From: Clostridiales bacterium
GTDB lineage: Bacteria; Bacillota; Clostridia; Oscillospirales; Oscillospiraceae
Assembly (NCBI GenBank): GCA_018374635.1
Contig: JAHAEW010000039.1
Coordinates: forward strand, 1-30,143
Length of the DNA stretch: 30,143 nt
Direction: 5' to 3'
Part shown: piece by piece, positions 24,682 through 30,143 of the stretch
Layout: each line of letters starts with the position of its first letter
How positions within the stretch are numbered: the first letter of the stretch is position 1
The notes under the pieces: generated by a model
The model's input: only the letters and a program-made list of their open reading frames with translations
Told to the model about the DNA's origin: nothing
Databases searched by the model: none
Made by a program: the position numbers and the translations under genes

Positions 24682-25259
24682 CGCATTTCCTCCAGGGTCT
24701 CCTCAATGACGGCGGCCCACTGGTCTTTGGTCTTGGCGCCCATGTAGAACTGCCCCACCTGGTTGCCCTCGGAATCCACAAAGAAGGTGGAGGGCAGGGC
24801 GTAGATCTGCCCCAGGATGGGGTAGAGGCTCTCCGAGGGGAGAAGATTGGTGTAGGTGACGCCCGAGCCCTCCGCGATGGTGCGGGCCTCCTCCACCTGC
24901 TCCGGATTGAGGGTGCCGTCCTGGTTGAGCACGTCGCTGACGATGCCAACGATCTGGAAGCCCTGGTCGGCGTACTCTGCGTGCAGCTCGGCCAGAGCGG
25001 GCATTTCCTCCTTGCAGGGGGGACAGAAGGTGCCCCAGACGTTGACCATGGTCAGGTCACAGCCGGCCAGAATGGACTGATCCACCGTCTGGTCGTTCAG
25101 GTCGGCGGCGGTAAAGGCGCTGAGTACGCCGCCCTGCGCCTGGGCCGTGTTTTCCGGTGCGGCAGAGGGGGAGGGAGAGGCGGTGGTCCTGCCGCCGCAG
25201 GCGCTCAGGGTACCGGCCAGCAGCAGGACCGAGGGGATCAAGAGTCGGGGAAATTTCAT
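24678..25259 (-). CDS. TlpA/ResA-like thioredoxin lipoprotein
   Basis: 193 residues with ATG after AAAAGGAGT. A signal peptide ends in the lipobox LSAC (C21), followed by a low-complexity Ser/Pro/Ala linker. The thioredoxin fold has VNVWGTFCPPCKEEMP with the redox pair C79-P-P-C82 and a cis-Pro site at ALPSTFFVD. Lipid-anchored outside the membrane, it would reduce disulfides or sulfoxides using electrons from the 4Fe-4S protein encoded two genes downstream. First gene of the operon; a promoter lies just upstream. Confidence 0.92.
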   Translation of the reverse strand: MKFPRLLIPSVLLLAGTLSACGGRTTASPSPSAAPENTAQAQGGVLSAFTAADLNDQTVDQSILAGCDLTMVNVWGTFCPPCKEEMPALAELHAEYADQGFQIVGIVSDVLNQDGTLNPEQVEEARTIAEGSGVTYTNLLPSESLYPILGQIYALPSTFFVDSEGNQVGQFYMGAKTKDQWAAVIEETLEEMR

Positions 25260-25304
25260 AAAGTACTCCTTTTCATTTGGATAGGCGGGGAAGAATGTGT
25301 CTTG

Positions 25305-25333
25305 ATTTTACCACAGGGGTGCGGGAACGTCCA
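25305..25333 (-). promoter_or_regulatory. Promoter of the TlpA / 4Fe-4S operon
   Basis: On the minus strand TGGACG, 17 bp, TAAAAT with an upstream TGn (extended -10). The -35 box starts just after the stop of the phosphoesterase gene, so the operon has its own promoter. Confidence 0.5.
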
Positions 25334-25338
25334 TGTTT

Positions 25339-25896
25339 TTACCGCACAGCGGACATGGACCAGGTCTGAAAAACGTGCCCGTCCTCCAGGTCCTTCCACT
25401 GAAAGCGGCCGTCCTCCAGCAGCAGGATGCTGTGGGGGCTGCTCTCCTTGGGGATGGAGACCGAGCCGGGGTTGAGATAGGTAAAGACCGGCCCTTCCAC
25501 GCAGGCCGGGACGTGGGTATGTCCGTGGAGGAGGATATCTCCGGGCTGGAGCTTGGGCGGATGGTCCATATGAAAGCGGTGTCCGTGAGTGGCAAAGATC
25601 AGGCGCTCCCCCTCCGGAAGGAGGGCGTAGTCCGCCAGGACAGGGAAGTCCAGCACCATCTGATCCACCTCTGCCTCACAGTTGCCGCGGACGCACAGGA
25701 TTTGGGGGGCGAGGGGATTGAGCATGGCGATGACCTGCTTTGGCGCGTAGTCCCGGGGCAGATCGTTGCGGGGCCCGTGGTAGAGCAGGTCCCCCAGCAG
25801 GAGCAGCCGGTGGGCGCCCTCGGTGCGGAAGGCGTCCAGCAGGCGGGCGGTCCAATAGGCCGACCCGTGCAGGTCGGAAGCGATGAGCCATTTCAT
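25339..25896 (-). CDS. yfcE: YfcE-family metallophosphoesterase
   Basis: 185 residues, ATG after AAAGGAGT. The calcineurin-like two-metal site is complete: SDLHG with D8 and H10, GDLLYHG with D36, RGNCE with N72, ATHGH with H104 and HGHTH at 124-128. Length and motif order match E. coli YfcE (about 184), a Mn-dependent phosphodiesterase acting on model substrates in vitro. Its physiological substrate is unknown. Single gene between the spoVA terminator and the TlpA promoter. Confidence 0.92.
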   Translation of the reverse strand: MKWLIASDLHGSAYWTARLLDAFRTEGAHRLLLLGDLLYHGPRNDLPRDYAPKQVIAMLNPLAPQILCVRGNCEAEVDQMVLDFPVLADYALLPEGERLIFATHGHRFHMDHPPKLQPGDILLHGHTHVPACVEGPVFTYLNPGSVSIPKESSPHSILLLEDGRFQWKDLEDGHVFQTWSMSAVR

Positions 25897-25955
25897 GAGC
25901 GGATACTCCTTTGTGTTGGAATACGATCAAGTATATCACAAAGGCATAGGAGAAG

Positions 25956-25994
25956 AAAAGAGCGCCTGCCCACCCTTTCGGGGGACAGGCGCTC
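25956..25994 (-). terminator. Terminator of the spoVAD-spoVAE operon
   Basis: On the minus strand GAGCGCCTG pairs with CAGGCGCTC, extended by TCCCCC/GGGTGGG around a GAAA loop and followed by TTTTCTT. It sits about 40 bp after the spoVAE stop. Confidence 0.88.
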
Positions 25995-26032
25995 AGCGTG
26001 CTGAAACCGTTGACACGGTGCTCAAACCTGCT

Positions 26033-26401
26033 TCAGGATTTTGGCTTGGGCTTAAAGAGAAGGGACACCAGGTAGCCAAAGAAGATGGCGGCGGTGATTC
26101 CTCCGGCCGCGGCGGTGATCCCGCCGGTCAGGGCGCCCATCACGCCCTGTTCTGCCACCGCCTTGCGCACGCCCTTGGCCAGCAGATAGCCGAAGCCGGT
26201 TAGAGGGACGGTGGCCCCGGCGCCGGCAAAGTCCACCAGATGTTCATAGATCCCAAGCCCGCCCAGGACCACGCCGGAGACCACATAGGTCACCAGGATC
26301 TTGGCGGGCGTGAGCGAGGTCTTGTCAATGAGCAGCTGTCCGATCAGGCACAGAACGCCCCCGCACAGAAAGGCGCGGGAATATTCCCAAAAGAGATCCA
26401 T
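26033..26401 (-). CDS. spoVAE: Stage V sporulation protein AE (SpoVAEb)
   Basis: 122 residues, ATG after GAGGAGG. The family sequence is clear: CLIGQLLIDKTSLTPAKILV (18-37), then GLGIYEHLVDFAGAGATVPLTGFGYLLAKG, in a protein of about four membrane segments. SpoVA proteins form the channel that loads dipicolinic acid into the forespore and releases it in germination. It follows spoVAD by 12 bp. Confidence 0.95.
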   Translation of the reverse strand: MDLFWEYSRAFLCGGVLCLIGQLLIDKTSLTPAKILVTYVVSGVVLGGLGIYEHLVDFAGAGATVPLTGFGYLLAKGVRKAVAEQGVMGALTGGITAAAGGITAAIFFGYLVSLLFKPKPKS

Positions 26402-26413
26402 ATACGTTCCTCC

Positions 26414-27427
26414 TCAAATCTGGGTGGAGATGGCCACGGCGTGGCAGATGGAGGGGATGCTCTCTCCCTGCATGGTGGAGGTGGGGGAGAGGAGCGCGCC
26501 GGTGCCGCAGAACAGGATATGCTTCCACCGGCCCTGGAGCATGCCCTGAAGCAGGTGTCCCGCCAGGACTACGGCGGAGCAGCCGCAGCCCGAGCCGCCG
26601 CAGTGGACGTCCTGGCCCTCCAGATCGTAGATGAGCGCCCCGCAGTCCACCAGGTTTTTCAGATCCACGCCGTCCCGGTGGAAAAAGTCCAACACGATCT
26701 CATGGCCAAGCTTGCCCAGATCCCCCGTGACGATCAGATCATAGAACGAGGGCTTGCGCCCCGTGTCCGAGAGATGGGTGCGGATGGTGTCGTAGGCGGC
26801 CGGAGCCATGGCGGCCCCCATATTGGCCGGGTCCTGGATGCCCTTGTCCACGATCTTGCCGGTGGTGACATGGGTCACATAGGGACCGCTTCCCTCGGCT
26901 GCCAATATAAGCGCGCCCGATCCGGTCACCGTCCACTGGGCGGTGGGGGTGCGCTGGCCGCCGTATTCCAGGGGGGTGCGGTACTGCCGCTCGGCGGAGC
27001 AGAAATGGGAGGAGGTCACGGCGGCCGTCAGGGTGCCGAAGCCCCCGTCCAGCAGCATGGCGGCCAGGGAGAGGGACTCGGACATGGTGGAGCAGGCCCC
27101 ATACAGGCCGAAAAAGGGGACGCCCGTCCCACGGACGGCAAATCCGGTGCCGATACACTGGTTGAGCAGGTCCCCGGCCAGGATATAATCCAGACAGGAG
27201 GCGGCCTTTCCCGCCTTTTCCAGGGCGGCGGACAGGGCCAGACGCTGCATGGCGCTCTCGGCCTTCTCCCAGCTGGTCTCGCCGAAGGTGTCGTCCGCGC
27301 CGATCTGGTCAAAGGTGGAGGCCAGCGGCCCCTCTCCCTCTTTTTTTCCCGCCACGCTGGCAAAGCCGGCAATGGAAGGGGGGCGCGTCAGAGCCACGGT
27401 CTGCTTGCCCCGTCGTTTGCTGTTCAT
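26414..27427 (-). CDS. spoVAD: Stage V sporulation protein AD
   Basis: 337 residues from ATG at 27427, with TTTGGAGG eight bases upstream; an upstream TTG (27442) that adds five residues lies on the ribosome site and is rejected. The thiolase-like fold shows LYGACSTMSESLSLAA (near 110) and HCGGSGCGCSA (near 283); SpoVAD binds dipicolinic acid without acting as a thiolase. Normally it follows spoVAC, but no spoVAC lies upstream here: the gene begins the operon behind a sigma-G-like promoter. Confidence 0.95.
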   Translation of the reverse strand: MNSKRRGKQTVALTRPPSIAGFASVAGKKEGEGPLASTFDQIGADDTFGETSWEKAESAMQRLALSAALEKAGKAASCLDYILAGDLLNQCIGTGFAVRGTGVPFFGLYGACSTMSESLSLAAMLLDGGFGTLTAAVTSSHFCSAERQYRTPLEYGGQRTPTAQWTVTGSGALILAAEGSGPYVTHVTTGKIVDKGIQDPANMGAAMAPAAYDTIRTHLSDTGRKPSFYDLIVTGDLGKLGHEIVLDFFHRDGVDLKNLVDCGALIYDLEGQDVHCGGSGCGCSAVVLAGHLLQGMLQGRWKHILFCGTGALLSPTSTMQGESIPSICHAVAISTQI

Positions 27428-27458
27428 GCCTTTCGCCTCCAAATGTTGTTCTCGGGCC

Positions 27459-27489
27459 TAGTTTGAACAAAAAGAGAGGGGTTTATGCA
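27459..27489 (-). promoter_or_regulatory. Sigma-G (forespore) type promoter of spoVAD-spoVAE
   Basis: On the minus strand TGCATA (-35), 18 bp, CAAACTA (-10). This agrees with the Bacillus sigma-G pattern GMATR-N18-CATNMTA except at one position of the -10. It lies 32 nt before the spoVAD ATG, as expected for a late forespore operon. Confidence 0.65.
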
Positions 27490-27513
27490 TGCGGATTTTG
27501 TGGGGGGAACGTC

Positions 27514-27542
27514 TGGTCAAAACGGGACGTTTCGAGTATAAT
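27514..27542 (+). promoter_or_regulatory. Sigma-A promoter of the zinc-ribbon gene
   Basis: TGGTCA (27514-27519), 17 bp, TATAAT (27537-27542). It is divergent from the sigma-G-like promoter 25 bp to the left, leaving a leader of about 95 nt before the next gene. Confidence 0.65.
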
Positions 27543-27639
27543 ATTTTTATCCTGTGCGGCCTTTCCAAACCGTCCGCCCGCTTTTGCGGCGCGGATGGGC
27601 GGCGCGGCGGCACTGCTTTTGTGGAAAAAAGGAGTTTTT

Positions 27640-28248
27640 ATGGCGGAAGAGAAACGAACCATTGCCTATATCTGTCCCGCCTGCCGGCAGAGCGTGATTC
27701 TGGAGCGGAGCGTGTTCCAGCTGGCCGCGGCCCCCAATGAGCTGCCCTGTCCCTGTGGGAAGTCGGCCCTGCGGGTGGAAATGATGGGGGACCGGGTGCA
27801 TCTGACCGTGCCCTGCGTCTCCTGCGGGGGCGAGCACCGGGTGACCTGCGCCGGTCATGATTTCCTCCACCGGCGGGGACTGGCCTTTTCCTGCGGGAAG
27901 TCGGGCCTGGACTGCTGCTATGTGGGCGAGGAGGACACGGTGTTCGGCGCGGTGCGCCGCCTGGAGGAGGCGGTGGACAAGCTCCAACGGGAGGCAGGCG
28001 AGCGGGGCGCGTTCCTGGATGAGATCGTCATGCACGAGGTGCTCTCCGAGATCCGGGACATCGCCAAGCGCGGCGGCATCTCCTGCTCCTGCGGCGGAAA
28101 GGAGTGGAAGCTCCAGGTCAATTACAGCTCGGTGGACCTGGTCTGTGCCGCGTGTGGGGGCGATCTGCGCATTCCTGCCGCCACCGAGAGCGATATTGAG
28201 GACATCTGCTGCAAGCACACCCTCCGCATTCATGGACGCCGGGCGTGA
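27640..28248 (+). CDS. Conserved cysteine-rich protein with several zinc-ribbon-like CxxC pairs
   Basis: 202 residues from ATG at 27640, preceded by AAAAAAGGAG; the frame is open to 27463 but the ribosome site decides. CxxC or CxC pairs: CPAC (residues 12-15), CPC (about 37-39), CVSC (59-62), CSCGG (about 149-153), CAAC (168-171) and a terminal DICCKH. A helical, charged middle (RRLEEAVDKLQREAGERG) separates two zinc-ribbon-like halves. No known catalytic motif. Cytosolic; the next gene starts 23 bp downstream. Function unknown; a nucleic-acid or protein-binding role is possible. Confidence 0.8.
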   Translation: MAEEKRTIAYICPACRQSVILERSVFQLAAAPNELPCPCGKSALRVEMMGDRVHLTVPCVSCGGEHRVTCAGHDFLHRRGLAFSCGKSGLDCCYVGEEDTVFGAVRRLEEAVDKLQREAGERGAFLDEIVMHEVLSEIRDIAKRGGISCSCGGKEWKLQVNYSSVDLVCAACGGDLRIPAATESDIEDICCKHTLRIHGRRA

Positions 28249-28271
28249 CGGCGGAGAACAGGAGGGAGAGT

Positions 28272-29018
28272 ATGTATTTTACCTATCAATATACCATTGA
28301 CTCCCGGGATACCGATCCCTTCAACCAGTGCCGCCCCTCGGCCCTGCTGGGGCTCTTGCAGGAGGCGGCCACCGAGGCGGCCGTGGCCCTGCACGTCTCC
28401 CGGGAGGAGACGCTGGAGCGGTACAACTGCTTCTGGATGCTGGCCCGGATCTGGTACCGGCTGGAGCGGCCCCTCCGCTGGAATGAGACCGTCACGGTAA
28501 AGACCTGGCACCGGGGCGGCAAGGGGGCCTCCACCTACCGGGACTATGACCTGTATGTGGACGGTGCCTATGTGGGCGAGGCGGTCTCCACCTGGGTGCT
28601 GGCCGATCTGGAGACCCACAAGCTCCTGCGCCTTTCCAAGGTGCCCGAGTTCACGGGGACCGACGGAGGGGAGCTGTGCAAGGAGCGCACCCTGGGCAAG
28701 ATCCACCTGCCCGCGGAGATGGCCCTGGCGGAGGAGCGGCGCATGCATTACAGCGACGCCGACGTCAACCGCCATGTGAACAACAGCAAATACGCCGATT
28801 TCATCTGTGACGCTCTGCACATGGAGAAGCTGGGCGAGGGGAAGTTCCTCTCAGAGCTTCAGGTGGGATTTCTGGCGGAATGCCTGCCGGGCGAGACCAT
28901 CGAAGTCTATACCGGCGCGGAGAACGGCATATGGTATGCCCACGGCTCCGACCGGGATGGAAAGAGCCGCTTTGACGCGGCCCTCACCCTCGCGCCCCTC
29001 CCGGAAACGGAGGGTTGA
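28272..29018 (+). CDS. Acyl-ACP thioesterase (FatA/FatB type)
   Basis: 248 residues from ATG at 28272, with GGAGGGAGAG upstream; an upstream GTG in frame (28245) overlaps the previous gene and has no ribosome site. It is a double hot-dog protein: first half RDTDPFNQCRPSALLGLLQEAA, second half SDADVNRHVNNSKYADF with the typical D164-x-N166-x-H168 catalytic line. It hydrolyses acyl-ACP to free fatty acids in the cytosol. Its stop codon overlaps the -35 box of the guaB promoter. Confidence 0.92.
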   Translation: MYFTYQYTIDSRDTDPFNQCRPSALLGLLQEAATEAAVALHVSREETLERYNCFWMLARIWYRLERPLRWNETVTVKTWHRGGKGASTYRDYDLYVDGAYVGEAVSTWVLADLETHKLLRLSKVPEFTGTDGGELCKERTLGKIHLPAEMALAEERRMHYSDADVNRHVNNSKYADFICDALHMEKLGEGKFLSELQVGFLAECLPGETIEVYTGAENGIWYAHGSDRDGKSRFDAALTLAPLPETEG

Positions 29019-29043
29019 CAACCTTCGACGCAGATAGTAAAAT
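29015..29043 (+). promoter_or_regulatory. Strong sigma-A promoter of guaB
   Basis: Perfect TTGACA (29015-29020), 17 bp, TAAAAT (29038-29043). The -35 box contains the stop codon of the thioesterase gene. The leader is only about 28 nt, leaving no room for a purine riboswitch. Confidence 0.88.
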
Positions 29044-29076
29044 AGGAAAAATTCATTGCAGATAAGGAGATGCACT

Positions 29077-30143
29077 ATGGTCAATACGGATGCAAGCCAG
29101 AAGTTTACCAAGCAGGGGCTCACCTTCGATGATGTGCTCCTGGTGCCTGCTGAGAGCAACGTACTCCCCGCGGACATTGACCTGACCACCAAGCTCACCA
29201 AGAAGATCACCCTGAATATTCCTCTGATGAGCGCCGCTATGGATACCGTGACGGAATACCGCATGGCGATTGCCATCGCCCGGGAGGGCGGCATCGGCAT
29301 CATCCACAAGAATATGTCCATCGGCGCCCAGGCGGAGCAGGTGGATATGGTCAAGCGCTCGGAGAACGGCGTGATCACCAACCCCTTCTGGCTGGCGCCC
29401 GGCCACACTCTGGCCGAGGCCGATGAGCTGATGGCCAAGTACCGCATCTCCGGCGTGCCCATCTGTGACAACGGCCGTCTCATCGGTATCATCACCAACC
29501 GCGACATGAAGTTCGAGACTGATATGAACCAGCTCATCGACAACGTGATGACCAAGGAAAACCTGGTCACCGCCCGGGAGGGCATCACGCTGGAGGAGGC
29601 CAAGGAGATCCTGCGCCGCCACAAGATCGAGAAGCTGCCCCTGGTGGACGAGAAGGGCAACCTGAAGGGCCTCATCACCATCAAGGACATCGAGAAGGCC
29701 AGCGTCTACCCCAACTCCGCCCGGGATGAAAAGGGCCGCCTGCTGGTGGGCGCCGCCATCGGCGTCACCGCCGACGTGATGGACCGGGTCTCCGCGCTGG
29801 TAGACGCCGGCGCCGATGTGCTGGCCCTGGACTCCGCCCATGGCCACAGCCACAACATCCTGGAGTGCGTCAAGCGCATCAAGGCGCTGTACCCCGACGT
29901 GCAGCTCATCGCCGGCAACGTGGCCACCGCCGAGGGCACCCGCGCCCTCATCGAGGCGGGCGCCGACTGTGTGAAGATCGGCATCGGCCCCGGCTCCATC
30001 TGCACCACCCGCGTGGTGGCCGGTATCGGCGTGCCCCAGATCACCGCGGTATATGACGCGGCCTGCGTGGCCGCCGAGTACGGCGTGCCCATCATCGCCG
30101 ACGGCGGCGTGAAATACTCCGGCGACATCGCCAAGGCCATCGC
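29077..30143 (+). CDS. guaB: IMP dehydrogenase, N-terminal part (3' cut by window edge)
   Basis: ATG at 29077 after AAGGAGA; 355 residues are visible and the frame is open to the end of the window. It oxidises IMP to XMP with NAD, the first committed step of GMP synthesis. Visible elements: GLTFDDVLLVP at 14-24, GGIGIIHKNMS at 71-81, two CBS domains at about 95-208 and the catalytic loop GIGPGSICTTR with the nucleophile C309, then ADGGVKYSGDIAKA. Full-length enzymes have about 485-490 residues, so about 130 are missing. Confidence 0.96.
   Translation, partial: MVNTDASQKFTKQGLTFDDVLLVPAESNVLPADIDLTTKLTKKITLNIPLMSAAMDTVTEYRMAIAIAREGGIGIIHKNMSIGAQAEQVDMVKRSENGVITNPFWLAPGHTLAEADELMAKYRISGVPICDNGRLIGIITNRDMKFETDMNQLIDNVMTKENLVTAREGITLEEAKEILRRHKIEKLPLVDEKGNLKGLITIKDIEKASVYPNSARDEKGRLLVGAAIGVTADVMDRVSALVDAGADVLALDSAHGHSHNILECVKRIKALYPDVQLIAGNVATAEGTRALIEAGADCVKIGIGPGSICTTRVVAGIGVPQITAVYDAACVAAEYGVPIIADGGVKYSGDIAKAI

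Noticed and set aside
26240..27466. 408-codon open frame on the plus strand
   Set aside because: Antisense to spoVAD and spoVAE; Gly/Gln/His-rich nonsense typical of a shadow frame.
29044..29076. Purine riboswitch upstream of guaB
   Set aside because: The leader from the mapped promoter boxes is only about 28 nt, too short for an aptamer.

Overview
The window looks like a chromosomal segment of a high-G+C, spore-forming, anaerobic gut Clostridium relative (Oscillospiraceae / Flavonifractor-like). This is an inference from spoVAD-spoVAE with a sigma-G-like promoter, strong Shine-Dalgarno sites, low-GC-type promoters (TTGACA-N17-TAAAAT) in a GC-rich background, and families common in those bacteria (CD1871A CXXC peptide, Gx transporter, M1-peptidase/ABC-2 membrane pair). 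No rRNA, tRNA, CRISPR array or intact insertion sequence was seen.

Layout. (1) 1-1376: the 3' end of an M1-type metallopeptidase gene and an overlapping membrane (ABC-2-like) gene. (2) 1377-1977: about 600 bp without a confident gene, holding a strong terminator, an extended -10 promoter and two overlapping micro-ORFs. (3) 1978-12282: a compact six-gene operon, every junction but one overlapping: MoxR-type AAA ATPase, DUF5682-like protein, CoxE-like VWA protein, double SWIM zinc-finger protein, a 115-aa helical protein, and a 1206-aa DUF4132/MolR-like protein. Its content matches the E. coli yehL-yehM-yehP-yehQ plus yehI set, whose function is not established. This is the most interesting locus in the window. 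(4) 12283-12718: a remnant-like gap. (5) 12719-16219: a lower-GC three-gene redox operon (FAD/Rieske oxidoreductase, YyaL-type thioredoxin-domain protein, 70-aa ferritin-like helical protein) closed by a strong terminator. (6) 16387-20069: a zinc ABC importer (znuA, znuC, znuB) with its own promoter, followed by a 49-aa single-pass peptide and a patatin-like phospholipase. (7) 20210-21577: citrate synthase. (8) Minus strand, 21598-22947: a NodB-type polysaccharide deacetylase lipoprotein with a terminator shared with the convergent citrate synthase gene. (9) Minus strand, 23130-25333: an extracytoplasmic redox operon, TlpA-like lipoprotein, 48-aa CD1871A peptide, polytopic 4Fe-4S protein and Gx transporter. 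(10) Minus strand, 25339-27489: a YfcE-like phosphoesterase, then spoVAE and spoVAD behind a sigma-G-like promoter. (11) Plus strand, 27514-30143: a cysteine-rich zinc-ribbon-like protein, an acyl-ACP thioesterase and the 5' part of guaB (IMP dehydrogenase).

How the parts work together. The six-gene locus has the architecture of a MoxR/VWA chaperone-like machine with a zinc-finger partner, a putative enzyme and a large HEAT-like scaffold; the substrate is unknown. Several neighbouring units concern redox and metal handling (FAD/Rieske-YyaL, Znu, TlpA/4Fe-4S). The sporulation and housekeeping genes (spoVA, gltA, guaB) mark this as core chromosome with inserted accessory blocks.
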